Source of the DNA: Isoperla grammatica
Taxonomy: Eukaryota > Arthropoda > Insecta > Plecoptera > Perlodidae
Length of the DNA stretch: 64,000 bases
NCBI GenBank assembly: GCA_945910005.1
Contig: OX246743.1
Location: 13,932,587-13,996,586, forward strand
Direction: 5' to 3'
The notes beneath the pieces are model-generated. The model was not told the origin of the DNA, searched no databases, and saw nothing but the letters and a program-made list of their open reading frames with translations. Position 1 is the first letter of the stretch, and the number at the start of each line of letters is the position of its first letter. Below, in pieces: positions 30,894-41,787 of the stretch. Both the position numbers and the translations under genes were made by a program.

Positions 30894-32426
30894 CAGGTTC
30901 GTTTGGAAACATTCATACAAGAAGGATTTGTCGCCAAACAGCATGTGATAGGAGTTCTCTTCGACATCGAGAAAGCGTACGATACCACCTGGCGCCACGC
31001 CATTCTAAAGATTTATACAGAACTTTCTTAAAGATAGGCAATTCAAAGTCTGCGTCAATAACGTGCTGTCAGCTCCGCATGAATTGGAAACGGGAGTCCC
31101 TCAAGGCTCCGTTTTATCGGTTCCTCTGTTTGCGGTCGCCATCAACAGTATCGTGTCGTGCATTCCTAAATCCATCATGGCTTCTCTATTCGTTGATGAC
31201 TTTGGAATTTTCTTCCGGTCAGTCAACGTTTCTATTGCCCAACGACACCTACAGATGGCACTGAACCGCATCGGCGAGTGGGCTAAAGCGCGGGGCACTC
31301 GCTTCTCAGCCGAGAAAACTCAGTGCATCCACTTCTGCCGGCTAAGGAAGGTCCACGCAGATCCCCGTCTTACCCTTAACAATGTTGAACTAGAATTTAA
31401 ACCACACATTCGTGTCCTCGGCTTGGTTTTTGATTCGAAGCTTAATTGGAGTCACCATGTTCGAGAATTACGAAAAAGCTGTATGTTAAAACTGAACATC
31501 TTGAAAGTTCTTAGTAACACATCTTGGGGTGCAGACAGGACATGTTTGCTGCGGATATACGGATCACTGGTTAGATCCAAAATTGACTATGGATGTTTTG
31601 TGTATTCATCAGCGCGCGATTCGATCTTGAAACTCCTCGACACTGTCCATCACAGTGGCCTCCGTCTGGCCCTCGGTGCATTCCGCACGAGCCCCGTCCT
31701 CAGCCTATATGCCGAGGCCGGAATGACATCCCTGGCAGAAAGGCGGAGCTACTTGATGGGCAGGTATGTCCTGAAGATCCAAGCCATGCGCCCACACCCA
31801 TCCCACCCAGCTTTGTTCGACCGGAGATTTGTCAGACTATTTGACAATAAACCATCGGCAACTCTACCTACTGGAGTACGTTGTAGACATCTCTTCCGCA
31901 TTTTAAATTTTAAGGTACCTAAAATGTTGAGCCTCGTTTTAAGCCACAACCCTCCGTGGCTCACTCCGGAACCAGATATTCTGTTTGACCTTTCCAAGTA
32001 TAATAAAAACACCACATCAGATATAGTTTTCCAAACAAGATTCAGAGCTCTTTGTCATGACCACCAAACATTTCGCTTCATATACACTGACGGCTCTAAA
32101 ACCGGCACAAACGTCGGGTGTGCATATTACTGTGGCGATAGCCATGCAGGGTTCCGCCTCCACGACATGTGCTCCGTGTTTACTGCCGAACTATATGCCA
32201 TTCGAGAAGCTCTCAGGTATATCCTGCGATGCAGGTGCAGCAGCTATATGGTATGCTCCGATAGTAAAAGCGCACTCCAGGCCCTCCACGTCATGTTCTC
32301 ACCTCACCACCTTGTTGTTGACATTCAGTACTATCTGGAGAAATTACACTCGCGAGGCTTTAAAGTCAAATTCTGCTGGGTCCCAGGCCATGTAGGCATT
32401 AAAGGCAACGAACAGGCAGACCTGGG

Positions 32427-32549
32427 CGGATGTGGCTTTATTCTTCATCATCATCTTTCTCATCTTCATTATCACCCGCTCATCGTCTCGATTAGCCATC
32501 GTTGCATAAATATGAGACGTTAAGCCCCATTAATCAATCAATCAATCAA
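32427..32549 (+). mobile_element. Short-retroposon tail inserted in the LINE RNase H region
   Basis: GATGTGGCTTTATTCTTC through ATGAGACGTTAAGCCCC and AATC repeats interrupts the frame right after GNEQADL. I see no clear target-site duplication. Confidence 0.9.
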
Positions 32550-33119
32550 AGACGGCGGCAGAACTGGCGAACATCGACTTTGACCTCGTCCCTGTTCCCG
32601 ATGTCAACAGTGGGTATAAGAACCACATGGTTAGAATTGGTCAGGTTTGTTGGGACGCATTACAGAACAACAAACTACGTCGAGTGATGCCCTCACTACC
32701 AGTCAAGGTGCGACCCCCATCGACCCAGCTTTCTCGTCGCGAGGAGGTTGTGATGACTCGGGTTCGGATAGGGCATACGCACTTGACGCATGCCTACCTT
32801 TTTGACCGAGAAAAGATTGCCCCAAAGTGTGCCACATGTGATGCCATAGTAACTGTACAACATCTATTGACCGAATGCTCTTTATATGATGGCTTACGAC
32901 TCCAATTGGGTCTAAGCCAATCATATGAGGAGCTACTGTCCTATGACAACTGCAGAAAACTTCTTAACTTTTTGGAACAAGCTAATCTGATTAATCGACT
33001 ATAAGTGCTCAACATTTCTTATCTTTCCGTAGAGTGTCTTCCAAATCCACCCAGCATGCTGAATACCCTCGTATATGTAGAAAACTTGTTGTTTCTTATT
33101 TAATTACCTCTCATTTTAT

Positions 33120-33330
33120 GTCGACCGTGGCAATGTTATTATGACAACGACTCTGTTAATCCTCTATTATGAAGACCTTGGCAATGTTCCACTGACCGCG
33201 ACTCTGTTAGCCCTCTCTCTTATGATGACCTAGGCAATATTCTACTGACAACGAATCTTATAACTGTTCACCCTCTCTTATGATGACTTTGGCAATGTTC
33301 TGATGACATCGATTTTCGTTTTCGTTATAT
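33120..33330 (+). repeat. Degenerate repeats of about 60 bp in the LINE 3' UTR
   Basis: TGGCAATGTT, CTGAC and ACTCTGTTA or similar recur about four times, with CTCTTATGATGAC between units. Confidence 0.6.
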
Positions 33331-33648
33331 TACATTTACATTTCAAACTATACCTTTTTAACCATTATTTACTTACTACATACATCTTGGAGGCGCGAAT
33401 GACCCTCGCCGTTAAAAGCGCCCAAAATCCAAAAATCAATCAATCAAATCAATCAATCCCGTATGACGACTCACGCGACGTACAATGGATCTGATTCGGA
33501 TGTGGCTTTATTCTTCATTATCATCTTTCTCATCTTCATTATCACCCGCTCATCGTCTTGATTAGCCATCGTTGCATAAATATGAGACGTTAAGCCCCAT
33601 TAATCAATCAATCAATCATTAGATGAAATGATGTTTGTACCAACATTG

Positions 33649-33945
33649 CCCGTCTGGGCCCGAAGAAGGATGGGCCCAGAGTGACTCTGCTAGTCGTAAA
33701 AGGCGACGAAAGGAGACCCTGTCCCTTTCCCCCCCACTGTCCCACTGTAGGTCTCTCCTCCCACTTGGCCCTGCCCTCCCTTGCTGGACTCCCGTATGAC
33801 GACCCACCCGACGTACAATGGATCTGATCGGATGTGGCTGTTTTCTTCATCATAATCGTCTTCATTTTCACTATCACTAGCACATTGTCTCGATTAGCCA
33901 TTGTTGCACAAATATGAGATGTTAAGCCCCATCATCGATCAATCT
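33649..33945 (+). mobile_element. Family A short retroposon
   Basis: Head A begins right after the second 30-bp flank. The body and a diverged tail (ATGAGATGTTAAGCCCC, ATCGATCAATC) are complete. Confidence 0.9.
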
Positions 33946-35261
33946 TGTGAGACGGTACAGGCTTGTCCCACACGGCTTGGGTGTTCTTAAAAGCCACATG
34001 TGCTCCAAGTCAAGGGAAACCACTCAGAAGAGTATCAGTTTTCTAAATTATTTGACATTTTTAATGACGGTCTGGTATTTGTCTTGGAGGGGAGGTCAGA
34101 GTTTCTTACCACGCTGAGGGTGAGAATTTCCACTTCAAGGCTAAGTACCGGGCTAGTCCATTTTTAGGCCACTACACCCCTCTTTGTTAGGGTAAACCAA
34201 ATTCAAAATCTTCCATGACGTCACTAATTATGAGCCTTCTGATTGGTCGCCCTAAGAACACAGGGGCAAGTTTGTAGCCGGAGTCCTGAGGGACTCGGAG
34301 ATAACATTAACAGATTCAAATCAGCTTCAAACCCGGATGGTTGTGCAGAGAACCAGGAGTGCGAGTGTTGAGTGAGTGTTAATAATCGTCATCATCATCG
34401 TCATAATAAGACAACTTAATAAGTAACATAATTAATTCTGATCAACAAAACAAACCATAATCATAAATAATACGAATCGACGAACGAGACATCACGCAAT
34501 TATAGACAATAGACAACACCAAAGACAATAAACCACCAACGCTCTCCGGCTGCATCTACCAACCCATCACCAACATATCGCCATCATCATCATCACCATC
34601 ACAATCGCCGTACATCAAGCCATCTCCAGCCAACAACAGCACAGGTATCGTTATACTTTTTTTACCTATACTATGGCCATAGGGAGGTAGATTAGTATTA
34701 ACGGTATTTCTTCCAGATTTTTGTTCTTCATTAATTCATTTTGTTTAATTTTGTATTTCATTTTCATTTTTTTTTTGGTGTTTCCTTGTTTATGTAACTT
34801 TTTGTGTCAATGAATTAAACATTAAGATTATATTTTATACTATTCTATTTTTTTAATTCCTATTATCCAACAACCATAATCTCATATTTTATTTAAGCAA
34901 CAACAACTTTTCATATATTTTTTGTGCTCTACCAACAACCCAAAGTTGAGCTAGCTGAGGGTTTGTTTTCTTTTATTTTCATTTTTATCATGTTTTCATT
35001 TATCCGTACTGTCTAACTTGTATCAACATAAAAAATAAGTTTATTAAAATATGGGACAACATCCAAGGCCGGATCAACTAGGTGTCTAACCCTACACCCA
35101 GGATAACACATGACTAGTGAATATGTTGTAACTCTTCACTGCTTTAGGTCTACTGTAGTTTGCGTGATGAATGGGAGTTGACGTTGCAGGGATGTCTGTT
35201 AGAGGTACATTCCATTCCGGCGTTATGTCGTAGTTCTGCTTGCTAGTTTTTAACGGGACAT
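33946..35261. other. No gene recognised
   Basis: The stretch is A+T-rich with CAT triplet runs at 34385-34410 and 34560-34620. No frame or structure could be assigned. Confidence 0.4.
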
Positions 35262-35786
35262 TTAGTATACACGAATCTTTCCGTCTTTTCGCGATGCGGA
35301 TTCATTCGCTGGCGCAGTGTTATTTACGAAGTTGGGTCCACAATTAGGAGGAGTACCTTGCAGAGTACTGTTTACGGACACTATCATTGGATTGTTAACT
35401 GGGGAATCATTATCAGGCGTACAGGGAGAGATTAAAGACAACAATCCCTCCACAACAGCAACGTCTTCATCTGAAACATCCTCCACCTCCGTGTCTATTA
35501 TTATCTGGTCATACAACAACTTACCATCCAATGTAGGAACTGCTTCCAGTTCAACGTGTTATGGCAATCACGCTTCGCGAAGGAGTCTGCTGTGAAATGT
35601 ATCAGACAGACAGACAGACAATGTATCCAATTGAGCATTGGTTAAGAACAAATGTGCGTTATTGTTGCGGTTAACAACCCAGGAGTTACGCCGTTCAGTG
35701 TTCTTAGGAAAATTGAAAAACGTCCGTTCTGGAAACTCCTTATTATTATTTTCACACTTCCCGTACGAACACTTCACCGGCCCCAT
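35262..35786 (-). pseudogene. THAP-domain protein remnant
   Basis: From ATG at 35786 the frame encodes VKCSYGKCENNN, RTFFNFPKNTERRNSWVVNR and LSVCLSDTFH. It then reaches AVPTL at about 35530, after two stop codons (TGA, TAA) just upstream of it. C-x4-C, the FFNFP-x(5)-R-x-x-W core and AVPTL are THAP zinc-finger landmarks, and the CxxH pair is eroded. The frame after AVPTL is open and acidic (EVEDVSDEDVAVVEG). THAP domains occur in P-element-type transposases and in host regulators. It lacks introns where seen and is broken. Confidence 0.65.
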
Positions 35787-35876
35787 CTTGAAAAATTCGT
35801 AAATTAAAAAGTGTAGTTTAACACACGCACACTATCACTAGACACCTTACCTAGCACTTGAAGGCACTCGGTACCT

Positions 35877-36866
35877 GTCTGGGCCCGGGGTAGAATAGGC
35901 CCAGAGTGACTCTGCTAGTCGTAAAAGGCGACAAAAGGAGACCCTGTCCCTTCCCCCCACTGTCCCACTGAATATTTCTCCTCCCATTTGGCCCTGCCCT
36001 CCATTGCTGGACTCCCGTATGACGACCCACGCGACGTACAATGGATTTGATTCGGATGTGGTTTTTTTCTTTATCATCATCTTTCTCATCTTCATGATCA
36101 CCCGCTTATCGTCTCGATTAGCCATTGTTGCAAAAATATGAGACGTTAAGGGGACAGTCCGGTGAATTTTCTATCTTTTTAACCATGCTATGTTGAAAGT
36201 GGTGATTTTGAGATAATTTGTAATAACCAATGAAAATAATAATGGTATTTTTTTTTTTTTTTTTTTTTTTTAGAATTATTGGCAACAATGGAAAACTTCA
36301 TCGTTTGAACAGGGTAAGACTAGAAACGCTAAGGATTCTGTAATTGGCCATTAATTTTAAATTTTAAACACTTTTTAGAATCATTAACATAATGTCTTCA
36401 AAACTGGGATGGCATTTTGTTAATTTCATAATACTTTGGAAAATATGATTTTTAAATGACAGTCGTTCTTACAAATTAGGATTTTACCAACAAATCTTTA
36501 GTAAAGAATTTTTAAATTGAGCAATCATAATTTAATAACCAAATCCCAACCCAATTTTGCTTGGACTAATGTTTTACACATTTAAAAAAAAAAATTAAGC
36601 TTCTATCTTTAAAATTGAAGAAGAAGTAGGAAAAATTGTTACCACAAATGTAAAAAAAAAAAATTAAAAGATATTGGCCTTTGAAGTTCACAATTTTTTT
36701 TTTTTCTTGTGCCAAGCTGGCTTTTTTTGCCATTCTTTTAACTATCCAATATAAAAAAAGCATCTTCAGTAGATGCGTCTTCTCTTTTTAAAACAAGGGC
36801 GACATTTTTCATTTTTTTAGAAAATTTCACCAAACTGTCCCCTTAAGCCCCATTAACCAATCAATC
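35877..36866 (+). mobile_element. Family A retroposon split by a piggyBac-like MITE
   Basis: Head A and the body run from 35877 to GAGACGTTAA at 36149. The tail resumes at 36847 with GCCCCATTAACCAATCAATC. Confidence 0.88.
36150..36842. mobile_element. piggyBac-like MITE with TTAA duplication
   Basis: It is flanked by TTAA on both sides (36146-36149 and 36843-36846). Terminal inverted repeats are GGGGACAGTCCGGTGAATTT (left) and GGGGACAGTTTGGTGAAATT (right, complemented). The 693-bp A+T-rich interior has no coding frame. The TTAA target and GGG terminus fit piggyBac. Confidence 0.88.
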
Positions 36867-37028
36867 GAAAGGAGGAACTTGCCAGTTTATTTAAAAACAT
36901 ATTGTTTGAATTCTTAAGTTTCAATTTTGTGGTCAATCCAATCTCCCATGGGCGCTGCTTCCTCTACCGTTAATTGTCTTAATTAACCTTAATGATTTAT
37001 ATGAGTTGAAATAATGTTGTTTGTTGAT

Positions 37029-37100
37029 ACCCGTCTGGGCCCGGGGAAGAATAGGCCCAGAATGACTGATGGTTGTAAGAGGCAACGAAAGGAGTTCCAG
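37029..37100 (+). mobile_element. Family A head fragment
   Basis: CCCGTCTGGGCCCGGGGAAG through GGTTGTAAGAGGCAACGAAA is head A only. The sequence then passes into the 87-bp repeat region with no body or tail. Confidence 0.8.
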
Positions 37101-37180
37101 AAATGGTTTTCATTTACGTGGGACATGCGGTTTAAGAATTCGACTGCGTTGAGTCTACCTTTGGCCAGTTCCTCATTGGC

Positions 37181-37618
37181 CCTTCGTATGGCGGCATCCT
37201 GGAGCAGGTATCTATCCCGTGGCCTCTCCCGTATTTCCTCCCACCTCGCAACCAGGGTAGACTCACTCCTTCGTATGGCGGCATCCTGGAGCAGGTATCT
37301 ATCCCGTGGCCTCTCCCATATTTCCTACCACCTCGCAACCAGGGTAGACTCACTCCTTCGTATGGCGGCATCCTGGAGCAGGTATCTATCCCGTGGCCTC
37401 TCCCGTATTTCCTCCCACCTCGCAACCAGGGTAGACTCACTCCTTCGTATGGCGGCATCCTGGAGCAGGTATCTATCCCGTGGCCTCTCCCGTATTTCCT
37501 CCCACCTCGCAACCAGGGTAGACTCACTCCTTCGTATGGCGGCATCCTGGAGCAGATATCTATCGCGTAGCCACTCCCGTATTTCCTACCACCTCGCAAC
37601 CAGGGTAGACTCACGGGT
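37181..37618 (-). repeat. 87-bp tandem repeat, five units, from a coding segment
   Basis: CCTTCGTATGGCGGCATCCT recurs every 87 bp (29 codons). One minus frame reads RWEEIRERPRDRYLLQDAAI per unit, a helical, charged repeat, and continues beyond the array as NEELAKGRLNAVEFLNRMSH. That frame has GAG changed to TAG in two of the five units. The other two long frames (one on each strand) are open but look less protein-like. Confidence 0.85.
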
Positions 37619-37859
37619 CTATCTGGTCGGTACGGACGAGTTTCTCTGAGGAATATAAGATGGTGCATTTAAACTGCTGAATAATAATTACAAAAGACAC
37701 ACAAGCAATGAGGCTTATTTAGAAGAACTCATAACAATGTATCTCATTGCCTTCATAAAAAGTATATATAGGCCTAGAGTGAAAGCATATAAGTTCTAGT
37801 AGGTCCGTGTAGTTAGCCCTCCTACAATATTTTATTAATATATCTATCTATATCGTGTT

Positions 37860-37861
<2 letters not shown>

Positions 37862-37918
<57 letters not shown>
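37862..37918. repeat. (TA)n microsatellite
   Basis: About 55 bp of uninterrupted TA. Confidence 0.95.
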
Positions 37919-37920
<2 letters not shown>

Positions 37921-37956
37921 ACACTTCCCCAACCCAACTCTACTTATTAGCACTAA

Positions 37957-38062
37957 CCCTCCCCTTTCCCCTTTCCTCACGCGCCCTCCTACTTGCCCCT
38001 TTCCTCCAAAGAGCCCCCAATTTGGGGATTAGGTGGGCTCCAAGCCCAAATATCTATCAAAC
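37957..38062 (+). mobile_element. Diverged short-retroposon body and tail
   Basis: CCCCTTTCCCCTTTCCTCAC and GCCCTCCTACTTGCCCCTTT match the variant body. The tail is eroded to AAGCCCAAATATCTATC. Confidence 0.65.
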
Positions 38063-38355
38063 AATCGTCACGTTTTGGCAGTTAGTGTTAACATTGTTGG
38101 GGGGGGGGGGGGCCTACTTCATGAGCCTTATTCTAAGATCAGATCACTTTTCTCGCAACCTATTATAATTCCCTTTTAACTGGCGAGCTGCAAACGGATA
38201 TTTTGAGTGGTGATGGTACCCCCGTTATACTTATTAATGAAAATCCATACATTCGGACTGATTTTCATCCTCCGTAGCAGGTTCCAATGGAACGAATCCA
38301 CGTTGTCATTTGTTCTTCTCTGCAGCCCGTGTACGGATAGCCGATCAGTGCGCAC

Positions 38356-39382
38356 TAGAGATGGGAATTTTGGCCCGAACGGCCCGAAAGCCCGGCCCGG
38401 CCCGGGCCGGGCCGGGCCGGGTTTCTTAAGTTAGCTTCGGACTTCGGGCCGGTATCGGGCCGAAGCATTGAAAGTTCTAGCCGGGCCGGGCCAGGCTTTC
38501 GGGCTTTTGGGCCGGTTCGGGCTTTCGGGCCGAGTCGGGCTTTCGGGCCGGGTCGGACTTCTGGCTTCCCTGGCCAGCATTTTGGGGCTGGATATCAATA
38601 TTTAATAATGTTTTTATAATAAAAAATAAAAAATTCTTTAAAATTGAATATAGAGCTGCTTCAGTTTAATTATCTAAGCAGCGGTAAGCAGTTTGTTTTT
38701 TGGAGTTCTCTACAGGCCACAGTCCACCCACCCACACACAACATTCTCCTATTCCCTACCCATATAGCCAACACTGTAGCGATCGACGAAATCAATACGT
38801 TTTGTGTCGGCGGCGACTTTACTATAAGGCCAGGCCGCGCTTTCGGGCCGGGCCGGGCCGGGTTTTCGGGCTTTCGGGCCGGGTCGGGCTTTCGTGCCGG
38901 GTAGGGCTTCTGGCTTCCCTGGCCAGCATTTTGGGGCTGGATATCAATATTTAATAATTTTTTTATAATTAAAAAAAAAAAACTATAAAATTGAATATAG
39001 AGATGCTTCAGTTTAATTATCTAAGCAGCGGTAAGCAGTTTGTTTTTTGGAGTTCTCCACAGGCCACAGTTCACCCACCCACACACAACATTCTCCTATT
39101 CCCTACCCCTATAGCCAACACTGTGGCGATCGACTAAATCGATACGTTTTGTGTCGGCGGCGGCTTTACTATAAGGCCAGGCCGCGCTTTCGGGCCGGGC
39201 CGGGCCGGGCTTTCGGGCTTTCGGGCCGGGTTTTCGGGCTTTCGGGCCGACTTTCGGGCCGGGCCGGAATCATCATCTTTCGGGCCGGGCGGCAGTAGGT
39301 TTTTACCTTGTCGGGCCGGACAGTTTCGGGCCGGGCCACGGGCCGGGCCGGGCCGTTCGTTTCCCACAAATTCGCATCTCTA
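38356..39382 (+). mobile_element. Non-autonomous hAT element with internal 339-bp duplication
   Basis: It is flanked by an 8-bp duplication GTGCGCAC (38348-38355 and 39383-39390). Ends TAGAGATGGGAATTT and AAATTCGCATCTCTA are inverted repeats with one mismatch. The interior alternates CGGGCCGGGCTTTCGGGC arrays with an A+T-rich core, and a 339-bp block (TGGCTTCCCTGGCCAGCATT at 38572 and 38911) is present twice. It is the same family as 25801-26372, in the opposite orientation. Confidence 0.9.
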
Positions 39383-39652
39383 GTGCGCACGATACCATCT
39401 AGTATCGGCGCACGTACCTACATAAAACATCCAACAATCCCCGGGCAGCTGAGTTGGGACTATCCGCAATCAGATATATCATTTATAAATCATACGCTGC
39501 TGAATCCTTTGTACTAAGTTTTTTTTTCGTTTGCCAGTACAAAGCTAGAAATATCAAATAATACCGTTAAACCAAAAGACGAATACTAGAACGATTGATA
39601 TAGTAGATTATAATATTTAAAGTAGGTCTACGTCTTCGATTCTGACCACATC

Positions 39653-39930
39653 TTAGAAAATATAAAAACTAAAAAGCGGATGGAACCCCCATAAAGTGAT
39701 CAATAAAAATGCCTCATGAAGGCGTCGGAAGTATTCAATGATGGCTCTTTGAACAGCAGCGTTACCTCCCTGGTCGGGACCATTGATAGGTAGGCCTACA
39801 TCGTCGTGATGTTCGTCTATTAGAGGAACCTCTGGATCAAGGGGCGGCTCTGGTTCATTCATATTGACGGCCAGATTGTGAAGAACAGCACAAGCAACTG
39901 ATCACGTGCTGGACAGTCGTTAGTGCCAGA
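39653..39930 (-). pseudogene. Harbinger transposase C-terminal fragment
   Basis: The minus strand reads ACAVLHNLAVNMNEPEPPLD, then GGNAAVQRAIIEYF. AC-x-VLHN-x-(C/A) followed by an acidic Pro-rich tail is the usual end of PIF/Harbinger transposases. No upstream catalytic part is present. Confidence 0.65.
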
Positions 39931-39954
39931 CCCATCAGTACGTCAAACTCCCAA

Positions 39955-40027
39955 CCGTGGATGGGGTACGCAAAATGACCTAACTGGTTGAAGCGCCCTT
40001 AAACCCAATAAATTCAAATTCAAATTC
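39955..40027 (+). mobile_element. LINE 3'-end fragment
   Basis: AATGACCTAACTGGTTGAAG and CGCCCTTAAACCCAATAAAT end in AATTC repeats. This is a typical I-type 3' terminus, distinct from the LINE at 27 kb. Confidence 0.5.
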
Positions 40028-41787
40028 GTGGATGTGGTAACTTTTTGGGGGGGGGGGGGGGAGGGGATCCATCTAACTACGATTATCCTAATTAAGCGTG
40101 ATAAACACACGCTGTTACCACCACCATATGTTATTTACAGCGATCGATCCTTATTTGTTTTGACATAACATTTTGAAGCTAAAGGCGTTGAATTGAAATT
40201 AACAAATTTAAACTAAAAATACCGGTTTGTTACGAATCTAACTTCAGCAACCTTTTTGGTTTTGTGTGTAATACACTCCGAGGGACACCAAATGTTGGTG
40301 AAGTGCTCTTATGCTGGCCGCGTTCCAATGTATGCCATCTGGCCGCCGGTTGCTCCCGTGCCCCATATGAATGAAATAGAACATTTTGTTGTAGGCCTTC
40401 ATTCTTGAATTTCACCCTTACATTATTTGTATGTATATACTTATTTGTCATGGTTCCTTACATCTCATAATAGGTCTCGTTCGGCGTAAGAAAGAGCTTG
40501 TGCACGTTTTAGTTATAGCTCGTACATTGGCGTCTGCAAGTTATATATGCAGATTACACGAAATGAAAATCAGTTGTCAAAGGTGATAATAAATGAGTTA
40601 AAAGTGCATATTTACGTTTTTCCCCCAATTTTAATATGTAGCGGTTGTAGATGTGTAGCCGCTTTATGTCTTCCGGCGTGGTACGACATAATATGGGGGG
40701 CAGAGTCAGCAGGATTATTTGGGGCGTTTTGGTGGCGGTTATCCTTGCTATACCCCCTATGGCGTGGCACTCAGGACACGTGATGCACGAGTGTAGGACA
40801 CGAATGCTTAGGTCTAGTATATACCTAGCCTAGGGATCATTGTAATGGGGAAAGGATGTCATGGTAAATGACTTGAGGACACAATTTTTTTTTTTTTTTA
40901 CTGTGCTGCTGGGGTAAGTGTATGTCCCAAGGTCTGCCGTTGAAAATATAATTGACAACCTGCCCACATGGTGGGTATCGCCCCCACCATGCCGGGCACC
41001 TTACTCTGGCTCGGTGAGGCCTTGAGGCTGAATTATATCTTGGTCCTCGTCTGTGTTCGGTTTGATTAGTGAGATCTCGTCTACCGGTGAGGTGGCCAAC
41101 TGGGGCTTATTCTTTTTTGTATTACCTTTTTTGTAGTACCTATAGATAGAAAGACAAGGGTAGGCTTAGGCCTAAGCTCTAAGCCTAGGTTGGAACTGCC
41201 TATCCCTAAACCTAGGCCTATCTAGACAATTATAACATGCTGGAGCTTAGTCATGAGAAACAAAATTTATTAAATTATAAACAAGCAGGACTACATACAT
41301 TCTTCATAAAATTTCCTAAGTGTGATAACTTTTAACATTTTAACATAAAATAAAACAAAAGCATAACGTATGGCGATTCGAACAGGCAATACATATATAA
41401 CATGAGGAAATAAAGTTAAAAAAAAACCTCTTCGGAAGAGGATAAGACTAAACTTTATTTAATTAGTGAACACAAACTATTATAGCAGGTACTCTCTTGA
41501 AATGAAATTGACTTTAGTAACATTGAAAAAAATGGCAGAATCAAAGTAAAATATGTTTAGTACGTTTATGTTTTTACTTTTTATAACATTTAAGAGAATC
41601 TAGACTAGAAATTAAATTATTATGATCAAGCTGGCTGTGCATTTACAATGGATGACAAACATTTTACCTTTAAACTCCACCCAATGTTCAGTGTTTTTAA
41701 TGCGGAGCTCTTTGCAATCCTGCAAAGCCTCCTTATGTTTAAGTACATGTTTTAGTACATACATGTTTTAGTACATACATCAAAAGG
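40028..41787. other. No gene recognised
   Basis: A G run lies near 40048. Several TAGGCCTA-like octamers lie near 41165-41220. CATGGTGGGTATCGCCCCCA near 40967 may be untranslated retroposon sequence. No frame is recognised. Confidence 0.35.

Larger units (their letters stand above)
29046..33004 (+). pseudogene. LINE ORF2, endonuclease-reverse transcriptase-RNase H, broken
   Basis: The frame is open from 29046, but the first ATG is at 29281, inside the endonuclease domain (HFISWNCRGFYTNREELQ, then GDFNAHHVDWGSS and HGSDHFPL), so the natural start is lost or non-ATG. The reverse transcriptase has SYRPISLTSCFCKLFERLVN, VPQGSVLS and FVDD (usual FADD). It is interrupted by a palindromic insert at about 30749-30893 and a one-base deletion near 31010. 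RNase H shows YTDGSKT, TAELYAIREAL, CSDSKSALQAL and VPGHVGIKGNEQAD. A SINE tail splits it at 32427-32549. The C-terminus has a Cys/His motif, CATCDAIVTVQHLLTEC, and ends at 33004. Confidence 0.88.
27112..33458 (+). mobile_element. I-clade non-LTR retrotransposon (LINE), nearly full length, inactive
   Basis: 6347 bp: 5' UTR, ORF1, ORF2 with AP endonuclease, reverse transcriptase and RNase H, a 3' UTR of about 450 bp, and an AATC-repeat tail. It is flanked by a 10-bp duplication CCGTATGACG. The RNase H domain and CCHC-bearing ORF1 place it in the I group (I/Nimb-like). The 3' end ATGACCCTCGCCGTTAAAAG differs from the SINE tail, although both end in AATC. ORF2 is broken by a small palindromic insertion, a frameshift and a SINE tail. 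Confidence 0.9.
26957..33616 (+). mobile_element. Family A retroposon split by a LINE
   Basis: Head A and half of the body occupy 26957-27111. The rest of the body and the tail occupy 33459-33616. The break lies in CCGTATGACG, which is present on both sides of the LINE. The outer flanks are an exact 30-bp duplication (26927-26956 and 33619-33648). Confidence 0.88.

Noticed and set aside
38356..39382. CpG island promoter
   Set aside because: The G+C richness comes from GGGCC arrays inside a hAT element with precise 8-bp duplications. No gene starts there.
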